From Rhodobacter sp. (GTDB lineage: Bacteria > Pseudomonadota > Alphaproteobacteria > Rhodobacterales > Rhodobacteraceae), in assembly GCA_020250445.1 (NCBI GenBank), contig JADCEF010000043.1:1-53558 (forward strand): a stretch of 53,558 nt of DNA, read 5' to 3'. How positions within the stretch are numbered: position 1 is the stretch's first letter; every line of letters starts with the position of its first letter. The notes below the pieces were generated by a model. It saw only the letters and a program-made list of their open reading frames with translations, was not told the DNA's origin and ran no database searches. Position numbers and translations under genes: made by a program. This document shows positions 1 through 8,949 of the stretch, piece by piece.

Positions 1-12
1 ATACCAACGCCC

Positions 13-424
13 TCAGACGTTGACGGCTCTGGCGGAGTCCCGCGCGGTCATCGGGCGCAGGGTGGCAAGGTCGCTGGCGAAGACGTTCCAGGCGTTGCAG
101 CATCGTGCCACGATGTCCTGGCAGGTTTCGCACACGGAGATGGCGGGGCGGCTGGCGCAGAGGTGGGCCCGGACGTTCCCGACCGGGTTCAGCTCCGGAT
201 CCTGTGGCGGAAGCGGCATCCGGGGGATGGTGCCGGGCATCTTCAGGGCCTTCGCGCCATGCCATCCGGCACCGCCGGGCACGGGAACGGCGTGCGCCCC
301 CGGCAATGGTGCGGGAAATCCCGGCGCAGTCGGGCGTTCATGGCAGCGATGCCGGCGCCGGGCATGACCGGCGCGGTGGCTCTGCGTTCGGGGCAAACGG
401 TGCCGGAAATGCAGGCCCAGGTGA
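13..424 (-). pseudogene. IS630-family transposase, C-terminal remnant
   Basis: Remnant of a DDE transposase of the IS630 family, read on the minus strand. One frame (about 320-424) carries a stretch resembling VCPERR followed by AAMNARL. The reading then moves to a second frame (13 to about 320) with GAGWHGAKAL, the signature LPPQDPELNPVGN that holds the last acidic DDE residue, and a normal IS630 tail ending AVNV. The frame change near 310-330 and the loss of everything upstream make it inactive. The Asp usually found before GAGWH is Gly here. The break coincides with the left end of the neighbouring IS21 element, so that element probably inserted into or next to this gene. Family assignment rests on motif memory; the decay is seen directly. 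Confidence 0.72.
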
Positions 425-441
425 GGTGTTGCGGGTTTCGC

Positions 442-523
442 AAAGTCCTGGACAGCAATTACGGTAAGTCCCGGACACGTATTTCGGTAAGTCCCGGACA
501 GGGATTTCACTAAGTCCCGGACA
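442..523. repeat. IS21 left-end tandem terminal repeats
   Basis: Four related units with the core aagtccTGGACAG or taagtcccggaca lie near 442, 465, 488 and 511, spaced about 23 bp apart. Inverted counterparts are found at the right end near 2990 and 3014. Arrays of this kind are the usual transposase-binding sites of IS21-type elements. The same block contains nothing coding. Confidence 0.7.
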
Positions 524-602
524 GTTCCGGGCGTGGTGACGGTTGGTCATTGGTTGCGGTGTCGCGGCACTCTGTCGATCTTGAAAGAGATCGGGAGGGA
601 GC

Positions 603-2156
603 ATGCCAGGACGCACGCAAGCGAGGCGAATGACCGTGCAGGACATACGGACCATATTGCGGCTGACGCATGAACAGGGCCTCTCGGTACGAGAGATCGG
701 GCTGCGGCTGAAGCTGAGCAAGACGACGGTGGCGACCTATCTCTTGCGGGCGCGCGAGGCGAGGCTGGACTGCTGGCCGCTGCCGCCGGGGCGCGACGAT
801 GACGCGACGCTGGAGGCGGCGCTGTTCCAGCGGATGGGCCGTCCGCCGCAGGATCTTCAGGAGCCCGACTGGGCCAGGGTTGCCACCGAACTGAAGCGCA
901 AGGGTGTCACGCTGGTGCTTCTTTGGCAGGAATATCGGGCCGCGCATCCCGAGGGCTATGGCTACACCTGGTTCTGCGAACAGTTCCGGGCCTTCGAGAA
1001 CCGCACCAGCCCCAGCTTTCGGAACAGGCACGGGGCGGGCGCGGTCATGCAGACCGATTATGCAGGCCATACGATCCCGATCACCGATCCGGCCACCGGC
1101 GCGGTGCGGCAAGCACAGATCTTCGTCACCGTTCTGGGCGCGTCCAGCTACACCTTCGCCTGGGCGAGCCTGACCCAGACGCTGCCTGACTGGATCGAGG
1201 CACAGGTCCGGGCGCTGAAGTTCTTCGGCGGCCTGACCAAGGCCATCGTCTGCGACAATCTGAAGGCGGCGGTGGCAAAACCCCTTTGGTTCGAGCCCTC
1301 GATCACCAAGACCTTCTCCGACATGGCGGCACATTACGACACGACCGTGCTGCCTACGCGGCCGCGCAGGCCCAGGGATAAAGGCAAGGTCGAGGGTGCG
1401 GTGCTGATCGTCGAACGCTGGATTCTGGCCCGGTTGCGCAACATGCAGTTCTTCTCGGTCGAGGCGCTGAACGCAGCCATCGCCGAGCTGCTGGCCGACC
1501 TGAATGACCGCCCCATGCGAAGGATCGGCCGATCACGCCGCGATCTGTTCGACGAGATCGAGCGGCCCGCCCTGCGCGAGCTTCCACCGGAACCCTTCGA
1601 ATACGCCGAATGGAAGCAGGCCAAGGTTCATCCCGATTAACACATCGATGTCCTGCACAGCTTCTATTCCGTGCCGCACCGCCTGATCGGCAGACGTGTC
1701 GACATCCGCCTGACACACCGGATGGTCGAGATCTTCCACAACCATGACCGCGTAGCGGTCCACACCCGCCGGGGCACGCGCGGCGGTCATTCCACGATCA
1801 AGGAGCACATGCCATCGGCGCACCAGCGTCACGGTGGCATGACCCCGGACTATCTGATCACCCGGGCGGGCCGCGCAGGCCATCACGTCGCTGTCCTCGT
1901 CGAACGACTGATGCGCGACAGGCCCCACCCCGAGCAGGGCTACCGGTCCGCCTTGGGGGTGCTTAGCCTCGAGCGCCGATTTGGCCGTGACCGGCTCGAA
2001 GCGGCCTGCGGGCGGGCCCTTACCCACAACACCGTGAGCTACGCCTCGGTCCAGTCGATTCTCGCCACCGGTCTGGACACGGCCGCCGCAGGCCCAGAGC
2101 CCATCCTGCCAACCCCGCGCCACGACAACATCCGTGGCGCCGCCTACTATCAGTAA
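603..2156 (+). pseudogene. istA: IS21 transposase IstA, interrupted by an in-frame stop
   Basis: IS21-family transposase. An N-terminal helix-turn-helix (about residues 10-55, EIGLRLKLSKTTVATYLL) is followed by a DDE integrase-like core: Asp152 in MQTDYAG, Asp218 in VCDNLKAA and Glu264 in KGKVEGA. Codon 346 (1638-1640) is TAA, but the same frame continues without further stops for 172 codons to 2156 and reads as a normal IstA C-terminus (HIDVLHSFYSVPHRLIG onward). A single TAT/TAC-to-TAA change explains this. Without readthrough the product is 345 residues: the catalytic triad is kept and the C-terminal domain lost. istB follows after 20 bp. Start ATG 603 has gggaggga just upstream. Confidence 0.85.
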
Positions 2157-2176
2157 TCAGCAGAAAGGACGCCAAG

Positions 2177-2959
2177 ATGTTGACGCATCCCACCCTCGAC
2201 CAGATGGCCAGTCTCGGCCTGAACGGCATGGCTGCCGCATGGCGCGCCCTGGCCGAGCAGGATCCCGGCGAGGCCCTGAACCGCAATGAATGGCTCGGCC
2301 TCATGCTCGACCGCGAGGCCGCCCACCGCTCCGACAAGCGCTTCGCCAACAGGCTTCGGAATGCAAGGATGCGCTTTCCCAACGCCTGCATCGAAGACAT
2401 TGATTTTGCGGCATCCCGCGGTCTCGACCGACGGCAGATCCTGTCGCTCGCCCAGGGCGGCTGGCTGAAGGCGCATGAACAGATCATCCTCACCGGTCGG
2501 ACCGGCACCGGAAAGACCTGGCTGGCCTGTGCCTTCGCCCATCAGGCCGCGCGCATGGACCAATCCGTGGCCTATGCCCGGATGCCGCGCCTCTTCGACG
2601 ACATGGCCACCGCCCGCCTCGATGGCCGGTTCCCGCGGCTGATCGACAAGCTCGCCCGCGTCCAGCTCCTCGTCCTCGACGACTGGGGCACCCACCGCCT
2701 GACCGACCAGCAGCGCCTCGATCTGCTGGAGCTTTTCGAGGAACGCTATCAGCGCAGGTCCACCATCATCACTGCCCAGTTGCCCGTCTCGGGCTGGCAT
2801 CAGATGATCGGCGAGCCCACCATCGCCGATGCCATCCTCGACCGCATCATCCACAACGCCCACCGCATCGAACTGAAAGGAGACAGCATGCGTAGAAAAA
2901 GTGCCAAGCCCGCATTGACCCCGCCCGAAAACCCCGAAATCATCACCGACAACGAATGA
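2177..2959 (+). CDS. istB: IS21 helper ATPase IstB
   Basis: AAA+ ATPase of about 260 residues that assists IstA in choosing targets. The Walker A motif GRTGTGKTW lies near residues 108-116 and the Walker B-like LLVLDDWG near 170. The N-terminal part ([22 protein letters not shown]) is typical of IstB. The length is normal and no break is visible. An AG-rich Shine-Dalgarno (agaaagga) precedes ATG 2177. Because its partner istA has a nonsense codon, the element is probably not self-mobile unless a full IstA is made elsewhere or by readthrough. Confidence 0.9.
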   Translation: MLTHPTLDQMASLGLNGMAAAWRALAEQDPGEALNRNEWLGLMLDREAAHRSDKRFANRLRNARMRFPNACIEDIDFAASRGLDRRQILSLAQGGWLKAHEQIILTGRTGTGKTWLACAFAHQAARMDQSVAYARMPRLFDDMATARLDGRFPRLIDKLARVQLLVLDDWGTHRLTDQQRLDLLELFEERYQRRSTIITAQLPVSGWHQMIGEPTIADAILDRIIHNAHRIELKGDSMRRKSAKPALTPPENPEIITDNE

Positions 2960-3064
2960 CAGCAGCGCAAGGACCAGCCGAAGCCCCAATGTCCGGGACT
3001 TACTGAAACGGCCGTCCGCGACTTAGTGAAATTGCTCTCCGGTTCTTCCGAAATCCGCACCTAC

Positions 3065-3282
3065 ACCACGCCGTGGGACAGCATCGATAGAATAAGGCCA
3101 TTCTCGCGCGACATTGTTCCCACGTGCTGTTCGCTGTATAGACCGTGGGTTTCATATTTGAAATTCGAAGAATGGAAGCGAGCATTTTGGCCGCCGTTCC
3201 GGATGGCTTTGAGTGGTCTGGATGCTCAGATACCACTCTGGCCAGACCCGCACTGGCCGAAGGCAGCGAATCATGGCAGAAT
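3065..3282. other. Intergenic leader between IS21 and dnaE2
   Basis: About 220 bp of lower-GC sequence with no convincing gene. A short ORF in this stretch (around 3145-3354) matches nothing I recognise. In many proteobacteria imuA and imuB would precede dnaE2, but no trace of either is visible here. The segment probably holds the dnaE2 promoter region. Confidence 0.4.
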
Positions 3283-3297
3283 GTTCCTGTTCTGTTC
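3283..3297 (+). promoter_or_regulatory. Putative LexA (SOS) box
   Basis: GTTC-ctgttct-GTTC matches the GTTC-N7-GTTC consensus described for alphaproteobacterial LexA. It sits 11 bp before the ATG at 3309 that I prefer for dnaE2. dnaE2 is a classic SOS-induced gene, so the location makes functional sense. The box would lie inside the coding sequence if the upstream ATG at 3273 were used. Confidence 0.5.
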
Positions 3298-3308
3298 ATG
3301 TTGCAGCC

Positions 3309-6125
3309 ATGCCCTTCGCCGAGCTTTCCGCTACCTCCAACTTCACCTTCCTGACCGGGGCGTCCCACCCCGAGGAGATGATGCGGCGTGCGGCGGACCT
3401 GGGCCTGCCCGCGCTGGCGATTGCCGATGACAACAGCGTGGCGGGCATCGTGCGCGCCCATGTCGAGGCGCGCGAGATTGCCCGGCGCGACGGGTCGGCC
3501 CCGCGCCTGATCCCCGCAGCCCGGATCGTGACGCGCGACGGGCTGACAGTCACCCTGCTGCCGCGCGACCGGGCGGCCTGGGGGCGGCTGTGCCGGCTGC
3601 TGACCGACGGGCGCAGGCGCGCGCGAAAGGGCGAGTGCGAGCTGTTCGCCGACGACCTGCTCCATTGGGGCGAGGGGCAGGAAATGCTGCTGCACCCTGC
3701 GGCCCGCGACCGGGCGGCGGGCGATTGGATGGCGCTGGCGCAACGGTTGATAGCCCGCTTTCCGGGGCAGGTCTGGCTGCTGATGGCCCCGCGCTATGAC
3801 GGGCAGGACCGGGCGCGCTTCGACCGGCTGGCGCGGCTGGCGGACCGGCTGAGCATCCCCCCGGTCGCCTCGGCCCTGCCGATGATGCACCACGGCGCGC
3901 GGCGGCGGCTGGCCGATGTGCTGACGGCGATCCGCCTGGGCTGCCGGGTCGATGCGCTGGGCCGCCGCGCGCTGGCCAATGCCGAAACCCGCCTGCGCTC
4001 CGGGGTCGAAATGCTGCGCCTTTTCGCCGGGCACGAGGCGGCGGTGCAGCGCAGCGGGGAAATCGCCGCGCGGCTGACCTTCACGCTGGACGAGCTGCGC
4101 TATGACTACCCGTCGGAAACGAAAGACGGCGAAACGGCGGCGCAGCGGCTGGGGCGGCTGGCCTGGGCGGGGCTTGACTGGCGCTATCCGGCCGGTGCGC
4201 CGGACAAGGTCCGCGCCCAGATGACGCATGAGCTGGCCCTGATCGGCAAGCTGCGCTATGAGCCCTATTTCCTGACCGTGCACGATATCGTGCTGTTCGC
4301 CCGGTCGCGCGGCATCCTGTGCCAGGGGCGCGGATCGGCGGCCAATTCGGTGGTCTGCTATGCGCTGGGTGTCACCGCCGTTTCGCCCGAGATCGGCACG
4401 ATGGTCTTCGAGCGCTTCGTCAGCGAGGCGCGGGACGAGCCGCCCGACATCGACGTCGATTTCGAGCATGAGCGGCGCGAAGAGGTGATCCAGCACATCT
4501 ATGACCGCTACGGGCGCGACCGGGCCGGGCTGTGCGCCACGGTGATCCATTATCGCGGCAAGCGCGCGGTGCGCGAGGTGGGCCGCGCCATGGGCCTGAC
4601 CGAAGATACGCTGTCGGCCATGTCCAGCCAGATCTGGGGCTGGGGCGGGCCGGGGGCCATCACCGAAACCCGCCTGCGCGAAATCGGGCTGGATCCGGCC
4701 GACCGCCGCCTGGTGCAGACGATGGAGCTGATCGACGAAATTCAGGGCTTTCCCCGCCACCTGTCGCAGCATGTCGGCGGCTTCATCATCACCGAAGGGC
4801 GGCTGGACGCGCTGGTTCCGATCGAGAATGCAACGATGGAGGATCGCACGGTCATCTGCTGGGACAAGGACGACATCGATGCGCTGGGCATCCTCAAGGT
4901 CGATATCCTGGCGCTGGGCATGCTGTCGTGCATCCGCAAGGGGTTCGACCTGATCTCGCAGCATCATCAGACGCGCTATACCCTGGCCACCCTGCCGCCC
5001 GAAGACGCCGCCACCTATGAGATGCTGTGCCGGGCCGACAGCCTGGGCGTGTTCCAGGTGGAAAGCCGGGCGCAGATGAACTTTCTGCCCCGGATGCGGC
5101 CGCGCCGCTTTTATGATCTGGTCATCCAGGTGGCGATCATCCGCCCCGGCCCGATCCAGGGCGACATGGTGCATCCCTATCTGCGCCGCCGCAACGGGCA
5201 GGAACAGGTCAGCTTTCCCTCCGATGATCTGGGCCGCGTGCTGGGCAAGACGCTGGGCGTGCCGCTGTTTCAGGAACAGGCGATGCAGATCGCCATCATC
5301 GGCGCAGGCTTCACCCCGCTGGAGGCGGACCGGCTGCGCCGCGCGCTGGCCACGTTCAAGAAACATGGCAATGTGACCGAGCTGAAGGACCGCTTCCTTC
5401 AGGGCATGCGCGCCAATGGCTATGACGAGGAGTTTTCGGCCCGCTGCTTTTCGCAGATCGAAGGCTTCGGCAGCTACGGCTTTCCCGAAAGCCATGCGGC
5501 GAGTTTCGCCTATCTGGTCTATGCTTCGGCCTGGATCAAGAAACACCATCCGGGCATCTTTGCCTGTGCGCTGCTCAACAGCCAGCCGATGGGCTTTTAT
5601 GCCCCGGCGCAGATCGTGCGCGATGCGCGCGAACATGGCGTGCGGGTGCTGCCCCCCTGCATCAATGCCAGCACCTGGGACAACCGGATGGAAAAGGCTG
5701 CGGATGGCAGCCTGGCGCTGCGGCTGGGCTTGCGGCAGATCCGGGGCCTGTCCGAAGAGGAAGGGATGTGGGTCGTGGCGGCGCGCGGCAACGGCTATCA
5801 GGCGGTGCAGGACGTGTGGCGGCGCGCCGGGGTTGGCCCCGCCACCGTCACCCGCCTGGCCGAGGCCGATTGTTTTGCCGCCCTCGGCCAAAGCCGCCGC
5901 GACGCGCTCTGGGCCGCCCGCGCGCTGACCGGCGACCGCCCGCTGCCGCTGTTTGCAGGCGATATCGACGGCGAGGGCATCGTGGAGCCTGCCGTGGTGT
6001 TCCGCGAGATGAGCGAGGGCGAAAAGGTGGTGGAGGATTACGTGTCGATGCGCCTGACCCTGCGCAGCCACCCCATGGCCCTGCTGCGCCCCTGGCTGAC
6101 GCCGGGGCTGGCGATGGTGGCCTGA
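3309..6125 (+). CDS. dnaE2: Error-prone DNA polymerase III alpha subunit DnaE2, C-terminally truncated
   Basis: Translesion polymerase of the C-family, normally working with ImuA/ImuB in SOS mutagenesis. The order is an N-terminal PHP domain (ELSATSNFTFLTGASHPEE), a palm with PDIDVDF (about 379-385) and the third catalytic Asp in LKVDILALGML (Asp532), then thumb/fingers (FGSYGFPESHAASFA). The start at 3309 gives MPFAELSA, the usual DnaE2 beginning; ATG 3273 would add 12 residues and overlap the SOS box. The protein is 938 residues and stops soon after VVEDYVSMRLTLRSHP. Usual DnaE2 proteins continue for more than 100 residues with an OB-fold. That tail is absent and no continuation is visible in other frames. 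No imuA/imuB neighbours. Polymerase activity may persist, but DNA or partner binding is likely impaired. Confidence 0.85.
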   Translation: MPFAELSATSNFTFLTGASHPEEMMRRAADLGLPALAIADDNSVAGIVRAHVEAREIARRDGSAPRLIPAARIVTRDGLTVTLLPRDRAAWGRLCRLLTDGRRRARKGECELFADDLLHWGEGQEMLLHPAARDRAAGDWMALAQRLIARFPGQVWLLMAPRYDGQDRARFDRLARLADRLSIPPVASALPMMHHGARRRLADVLTAIRLGCRVDALGRRALANAETRLRSGVEMLRLFAGHEAAVQRSGEIAARLTFTLDELRYDYPSETKDGETAAQRLGRLAWAGLDWRYPAGAPDKVRAQMTHELALIGKLRYEPYFLTVHDIVLFARSRGILCQGRGSAANSVVCYALGVTAVSPEIGTMVFERFVSEARDEPPDIDVDFEHERREEVIQHIYDRYGRDRAGLCATVIHYRGKRAVREVGRAMGLTEDTLSAMSSQIWGWGGPGAITETRLREIGLDPADRRLVQTMELIDEIQGFPRHLSQHVGGFIITEGRLDALVPIENATMEDRTVICWDKDDIDALGILKVDILALGMLSCIRKGFDLISQHHQTRYTLATLPPEDAATYEMLCRADSLGVFQVESRAQMNFLPRMRPRRFYDLVIQVAIIRPGPIQGDMVHPYLRRRNGQEQVSFPSDDLGRVLGKTLGVPLFQEQAMQIAIIGAGFTPLEADRLRRALATFKKHGNVTELKDRFLQGMRANGYDEEFSARCFSQIEGFGSYGFPESHAASFAYLVYASAWIKKHHPGIFACALLNSQPMGFYAPAQIVRDAREHGVRVLPPCINASTWDNRMEKAADGSLALRLGLRQIRGLSEEEGMWVVAARGNGYQAVQDVWRRAGVGPATVTRLAEADCFAALGQSRRDALWAARALTGDRPLPLFAGDIDGEGIVEPAVVFREMSEGEKVVEDYVSMRLTLRSHPMALLRPWLTPGLAMVA

Positions 6126-6357
6126 AGGCGCGGGTGCCGGGCTGCGGGCCCATCAAGGGGCCTCGCCCGGCGATACCCCGCAAGGCTTGCCCAGCGCCGC
6201 GCGGGGAAATGGGGCAGACGCCCTTAGACCCCATGATCGCAGCGTAAGCTGCTTGGGTCAGCGGCCTCTGCCGCAGCATAGCCGGTTCGGGGGTTGCGCC
6301 GGGTTGGCGGGGGCCGGGCCTCGGGAACGGGGCAAGACCGGATGCAGGCCGACACGT

Positions 6358-6774
6358 TCATTGGGCCGGATGTCCACTGGGCGACGGTTTGCCTTTCTGT
6401 TGCGCAGGGGGCACGCGGGGGTGAGGTCCGTCATTGGGGGGACGGTGCCGCACCGGCGCCCGATCATGTCGGCAAGCTGGTTGGCAAGCCGGCGGTCGGC
6501 GGCCGGCGGGGTGCGGCGGCATTTCTGCCATGAAGCCGGGCCTTGCGGTGACGGGCGGCATCGCCGGCTTGTCGGGATGGGGCATGATCACTCCGTGGTG
6601 GCACCGTCTGTGATCCCGCTGACGGCGGGCGGCCGGGTGAAGACCGACCGACGCGGCGCGGTGATGTCGGCGAAGCGGCATCGGGCGGGGGACTTGACGG
6701 CGCTCCGGGTGCCGGGCGCGGCGCAGGAGGCGGGACGCGATCTTGTCGGGGCGCGGGTGACAGCGATGCGCAGG
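6358..6774 (+). pseudogene. IS110-family transposase, N-terminal remnant
   Basis: Fragment of a DEDD transposase. The first frame gives TFIGPDVHWATVCLSVA (6358 onward), the RuvC-like opening strand with its first Asp. A frameshift near 6500-6520 leads to FCHEAGPCG, then VVAPSVIPLTAGGRVKTDRR, matching the second half of the IS110 catalytic domain. Homology ends near 6774 at RVTAMR, exactly where the minus-strand IS5 remnant begins. The C-terminal transposase_20 part is missing. Clearly non-functional. Confidence 0.7.
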
Positions 6775-7639
6775 ACGGGTACCCTTGCGGTGAATGTGGC
6801 TGGTCAGCCCTTTGGCTTTCAGCGTTGTCTCGATCTCGGCCGACCGATAGGCCACATCCGCCCAGACGCCCGCGCCGGTGTTGCCGCGCATCAGCAGATG
6901 ATCCACCGCCTGGCTGTCATGCAGGGCGGCATCGCTGACATGATACCGCCGCACCAGCTTGTGCCTGAGCTCCACGTTCACATGGTTCTTGTAGCCATAG
7001 TATGACTTGCCATGCGTCTTGGTCCAGCGCGCGTCCGTATCCTTCTGCGACCGCTTGGCGGGCTTGTCGGCCCAGTCCTCGCGCACCTCGCCCGCCTTGA
7101 TCGCCTTGTTCTCATCGCGGGTGTTGTGGTTGCGCGGCACCGGTACGATCCCTCGCGGGCATGCTTGAACCAGTGGCGCATGCCCGCTCGACATCCAAGA
7201 TCTGCCCGCCGCGTGCAATGTAGCCCTGCCGCGCCAGATAGCCGTCAAACTGCTTGAACAGCGCCTCCACCAGACCCGCCTGCGCCAGCGCCCCGCGATA
7301 GAGCCAGACCGTCTTGGCGTCGGGCACACGACCCTCCAACCCAAGGCCGGGGAACCGCATGAACGACAGCCGGTCGCGCACCTGATACCCGATCTGGTCG
7401 TCCGAAAGGTTGTAAAGCGCGCTCAGCACCAGCGTCTTGAACATCAGCACCGCGTCCATCGGCTTGCGCCCGGCCCGCAACTTGCGCTCCGCATCCGGCT
7501 TGCGCCAGACCCGCTCAAGGGTCGGACGAAACTCCTCCCACGGTACCACGGCATCGATCTCCACCAGCGGGTCCCTCCTGGCGTCAAGGCTCGCGTAGCG
7601 GTCTGAAAGATAAAAGAAACCCATCTGCGGCATCGCCAC
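6775..7639 (-). pseudogene. IS5-family transposase remnant
   Basis: Minus-strand DDE transposase. The first frame (7112-7639) starts MAMPQMGFFYLSDRYASL and contains DAVLMFKTLVLSALYNLSDDQ and RLSFMRFPGLGLEGRVPD, typical of an IS5 N-terminus, up to the first catalytic Asp (GGQILDVE). A frameshift near 7130-7190 moves to a second frame with RNHNTRDENKAIKAGE, SYYGYKNHVNVE and VWADVAYRS, the second Asp. The sequence then stops matching near SHIHRKGTR (about 6775), where an IS110 fragment abuts. The C-terminal Glu region is lost. The upstream end of the element probably lies near 7691-7711. Confidence 0.78.
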
Positions 7640-7680
7640 ACCCCAAGCCGCGGAACACCCCGCCTATCATACCGCAACGG

Positions 7681-7800
7681 TCAAGTCGGGGCAATTTTTC
7701 GAGGTGCCCCTTTCTTTGTCAGCAAGATGGGTTCGCGTTTTGCCGCGTCGATGAAGCGCCCGAATTCCTTGCTGGCGAGTGTGGCGGACATGGTTTTCAT
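7681..7800 (-). pseudogene. Truncated Phd/YefM-type antitoxin
   Basis: A 39-residue minus-strand ORF, MKTMSATLASKEFGRFIDAA followed by KREPILLTKKGAPRKIAPT. The N-terminus matches the DNA-binding half of Phd/YefM antitoxins (SATxAxxEFGRxIDxAxxEPxxxTKxGxP). The reading becomes unrelated after TKKG, at about 7700, next to the likely end of the IS5 remnant, so the insertion probably severed the gene. The C-terminal toxin-neutralising part and any toxin gene are absent. ATG 7800 is preceded by an AG-rich ribosome site (aaggagtc on the minus strand). Confidence 0.65.
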
Positions 7801-7868
7801 GGCAGACTCCTTGGCCTAAATTCCGGCTTACACAGATATTCCGGATTAAGGAAAGGCTTAGGTGTGCT

Positions 7869-8927
7869 TCACAGCCCCGCAGCCTTGGTCAGGTTGACGC
7901 GGAACCTGTCGCGGCGCCGCTGGTAGCGGCGGGTCATCTCAGCCGAGGCATGACCAAGTTGTTTCTGGATATAGCGTTCACCCACCTCGGCACTGCTGGC
8001 GAGGCCCGCGCGCAGAGAGTGCCCCGAGAAGAGGGCGACGCGCTCCTTCTCAGGCAGGTCAGGGCGCAGGCCAGCATCGCGGGCGCAGGCCTTGATGAGC
8101 CGGGCGACGTGCTTGTCCGAGAGCCGTTCGCCCGTCGCTTTCAGCCCGTTGCGGCTGACCGCGACGAAGAGGGGGCCGAAGTCGATCCTGGCATAGTGCA
8201 GCCATTGCGTCAGGGCATGGACCGGGCAGGTCTGGTCCGCTGATCCCCGGGCAATCTCCACCTCGCGCCAGCCGGTCTTGCCGCGCAGGGTGATCAGGGT
8301 GCCGTCCTCCATGATCTCGATCCAGCCACCCGAGTCGGGCGTGTCATCCTTGCCATGATCGAGGCTGACGATTTCGGAGCGGCGCAGGCCGCCCGCAAAG
8401 CCGATCAGCAGGATCGCTCTGTCACGCAGGCCGCGCAGATCGTGGGGCAGGGTGGCCAGCATGTCGCGCAGGTCTTCCGGCAGGATCGCTTCCTTCTGCG
8501 CGGGCGGTCGCGCATGTTTGCGCCGGATCCCGGCCAGCACGGTGGCGATGTGGCGGTCCTTGCGGTCTAGCCGTTCGCCGCGCTGTGCATAGCCCCAGGT
8601 GAGGCCCGAGAGGCGGCGCTCGATGGACGACACCGAAAGGGCAGGGGCCTTGCCTCCAGGTGCCGCCAGATCAGCGACATAAAGGCCGATCAGCTGCGGG
8701 GACTGGGGCAGGGGGTCCGCCCCGCGCATCCGGCACCAACGGGCGAAGTGAGCCCAATCCTTGGCGTAGGCCTTCAGCGTGTTCTCTGACGCCGCCTGTC
8801 TTGCGTAGTCACGTGCGGTTTCGACCAGCCTGTCCAGCGTGCCAGAGCCCGCGACCCGAGAGGGCAGGGAAATCGGCGGCGGTTCGTCTTGTTCCCTGGC
8901 TTCCCTCAACTTATACTCCTTTTCCAT
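7869..8927 (-). CDS. Tyrosine site-specific recombinase/integrase
   Basis: A 352-residue tyrosine recombinase. The N-terminal SAM-like core-binding domain (about 35-125) contains ASENTLKAYAKDWAHFARWC. The catalytic domain shows the first Arg in GFAGGLRRSEIVSLD, HSLRAG (His-x-x-Arg) and LGHASAEMTRRYQ carrying the second His and the nucleophilic Tyr. All key residues are present, so it should be active. I chose the start at 8927 (MEKEYKLREAREQ); a longer frame would run into ccdA. It is divergent from ccdAB with only 22 bp between start codons. Its role could be integration/excision of the surrounding island or resolution of plasmid dimers; the sequence does not decide. Confidence 0.88.
   Translation of the reverse strand: MEKEYKLREAREQDEPPPISLPSRVAGSGTLDRLVETARDYARQAASENTLKAYAKDWAHFARWCRMRGADPLPQSPQLIGLYVADLAAPGGKAPALSVSSIERRLSGLTWGYAQRGERLDRKDRHIATVLAGIRRKHARPPAQKEAILPEDLRDMLATLPHDLRGLRDRAILLIGFAGGLRRSEIVSLDHGKDDTPDSGGWIEIMEDGTLITLRGKTGWREVEIARGSADQTCPVHALTQWLHYARIDFGPLFVAVSRNGLKATGERLSDKHVARLIKACARDAGLRPDLPEKERVALFSGHSLRAGLASSAEVGERYIQKQLGHASAEMTRRYQRRRDRFRVNLTKAAGL
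8889..8917 (+). promoter_or_regulatory. Putative promoter of ccdAB inside the integrase 5' end
   Basis: A -10-like TATACT (8912-8917) lies 17 bp after a weaker -35-like TTGTTC (8889-8894). A start site near 8924 would leave a leader of about 25 bases with a Shine-Dalgarno CGGAG at 8939-8943 before ATG 8950. The whole promoter would lie within the first codons of the divergent integrase gene. Confidence 0.42.
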
Positions 8928-8949
8928 ACGGATGATGCCGGAGTTTTCG

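Larger units (their letters stand above)
427..3064. mobile_element. IS21-family insertion sequence (istA-istB)
   Basis: The outer limits are set by IS21-style multiple terminal repeats. On the left, related copies of (g)taagtcccggaca lie near 442-455, 465-477, 488-500 and 511-523. On the right, the inverse motif tgtccgggacttac is at 2990-3003, with weaker copies at about 3014-3026 and 3024-3060. The sequence from about 427 (tgttgcgggtttcg) is imperfectly inverted at about 3050-3064 (cgaaatccgca). The element carries istA (broken) and istB (intact) in the usual order. The ends are estimates to within some 10 bp, and no target duplication was assigned. Left neighbour: IS630 remnant. Right neighbour: leader of dnaE2. 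Confidence 0.7.

Noticed and set aside
3000-6071. 1023-codon open frame on the minus strand opposite dnaE2
   Set aside because: Antisense shadow: His/Arg/Gln/Ala-rich, no domains, and dnaE2 motifs are clear on the plus strand.
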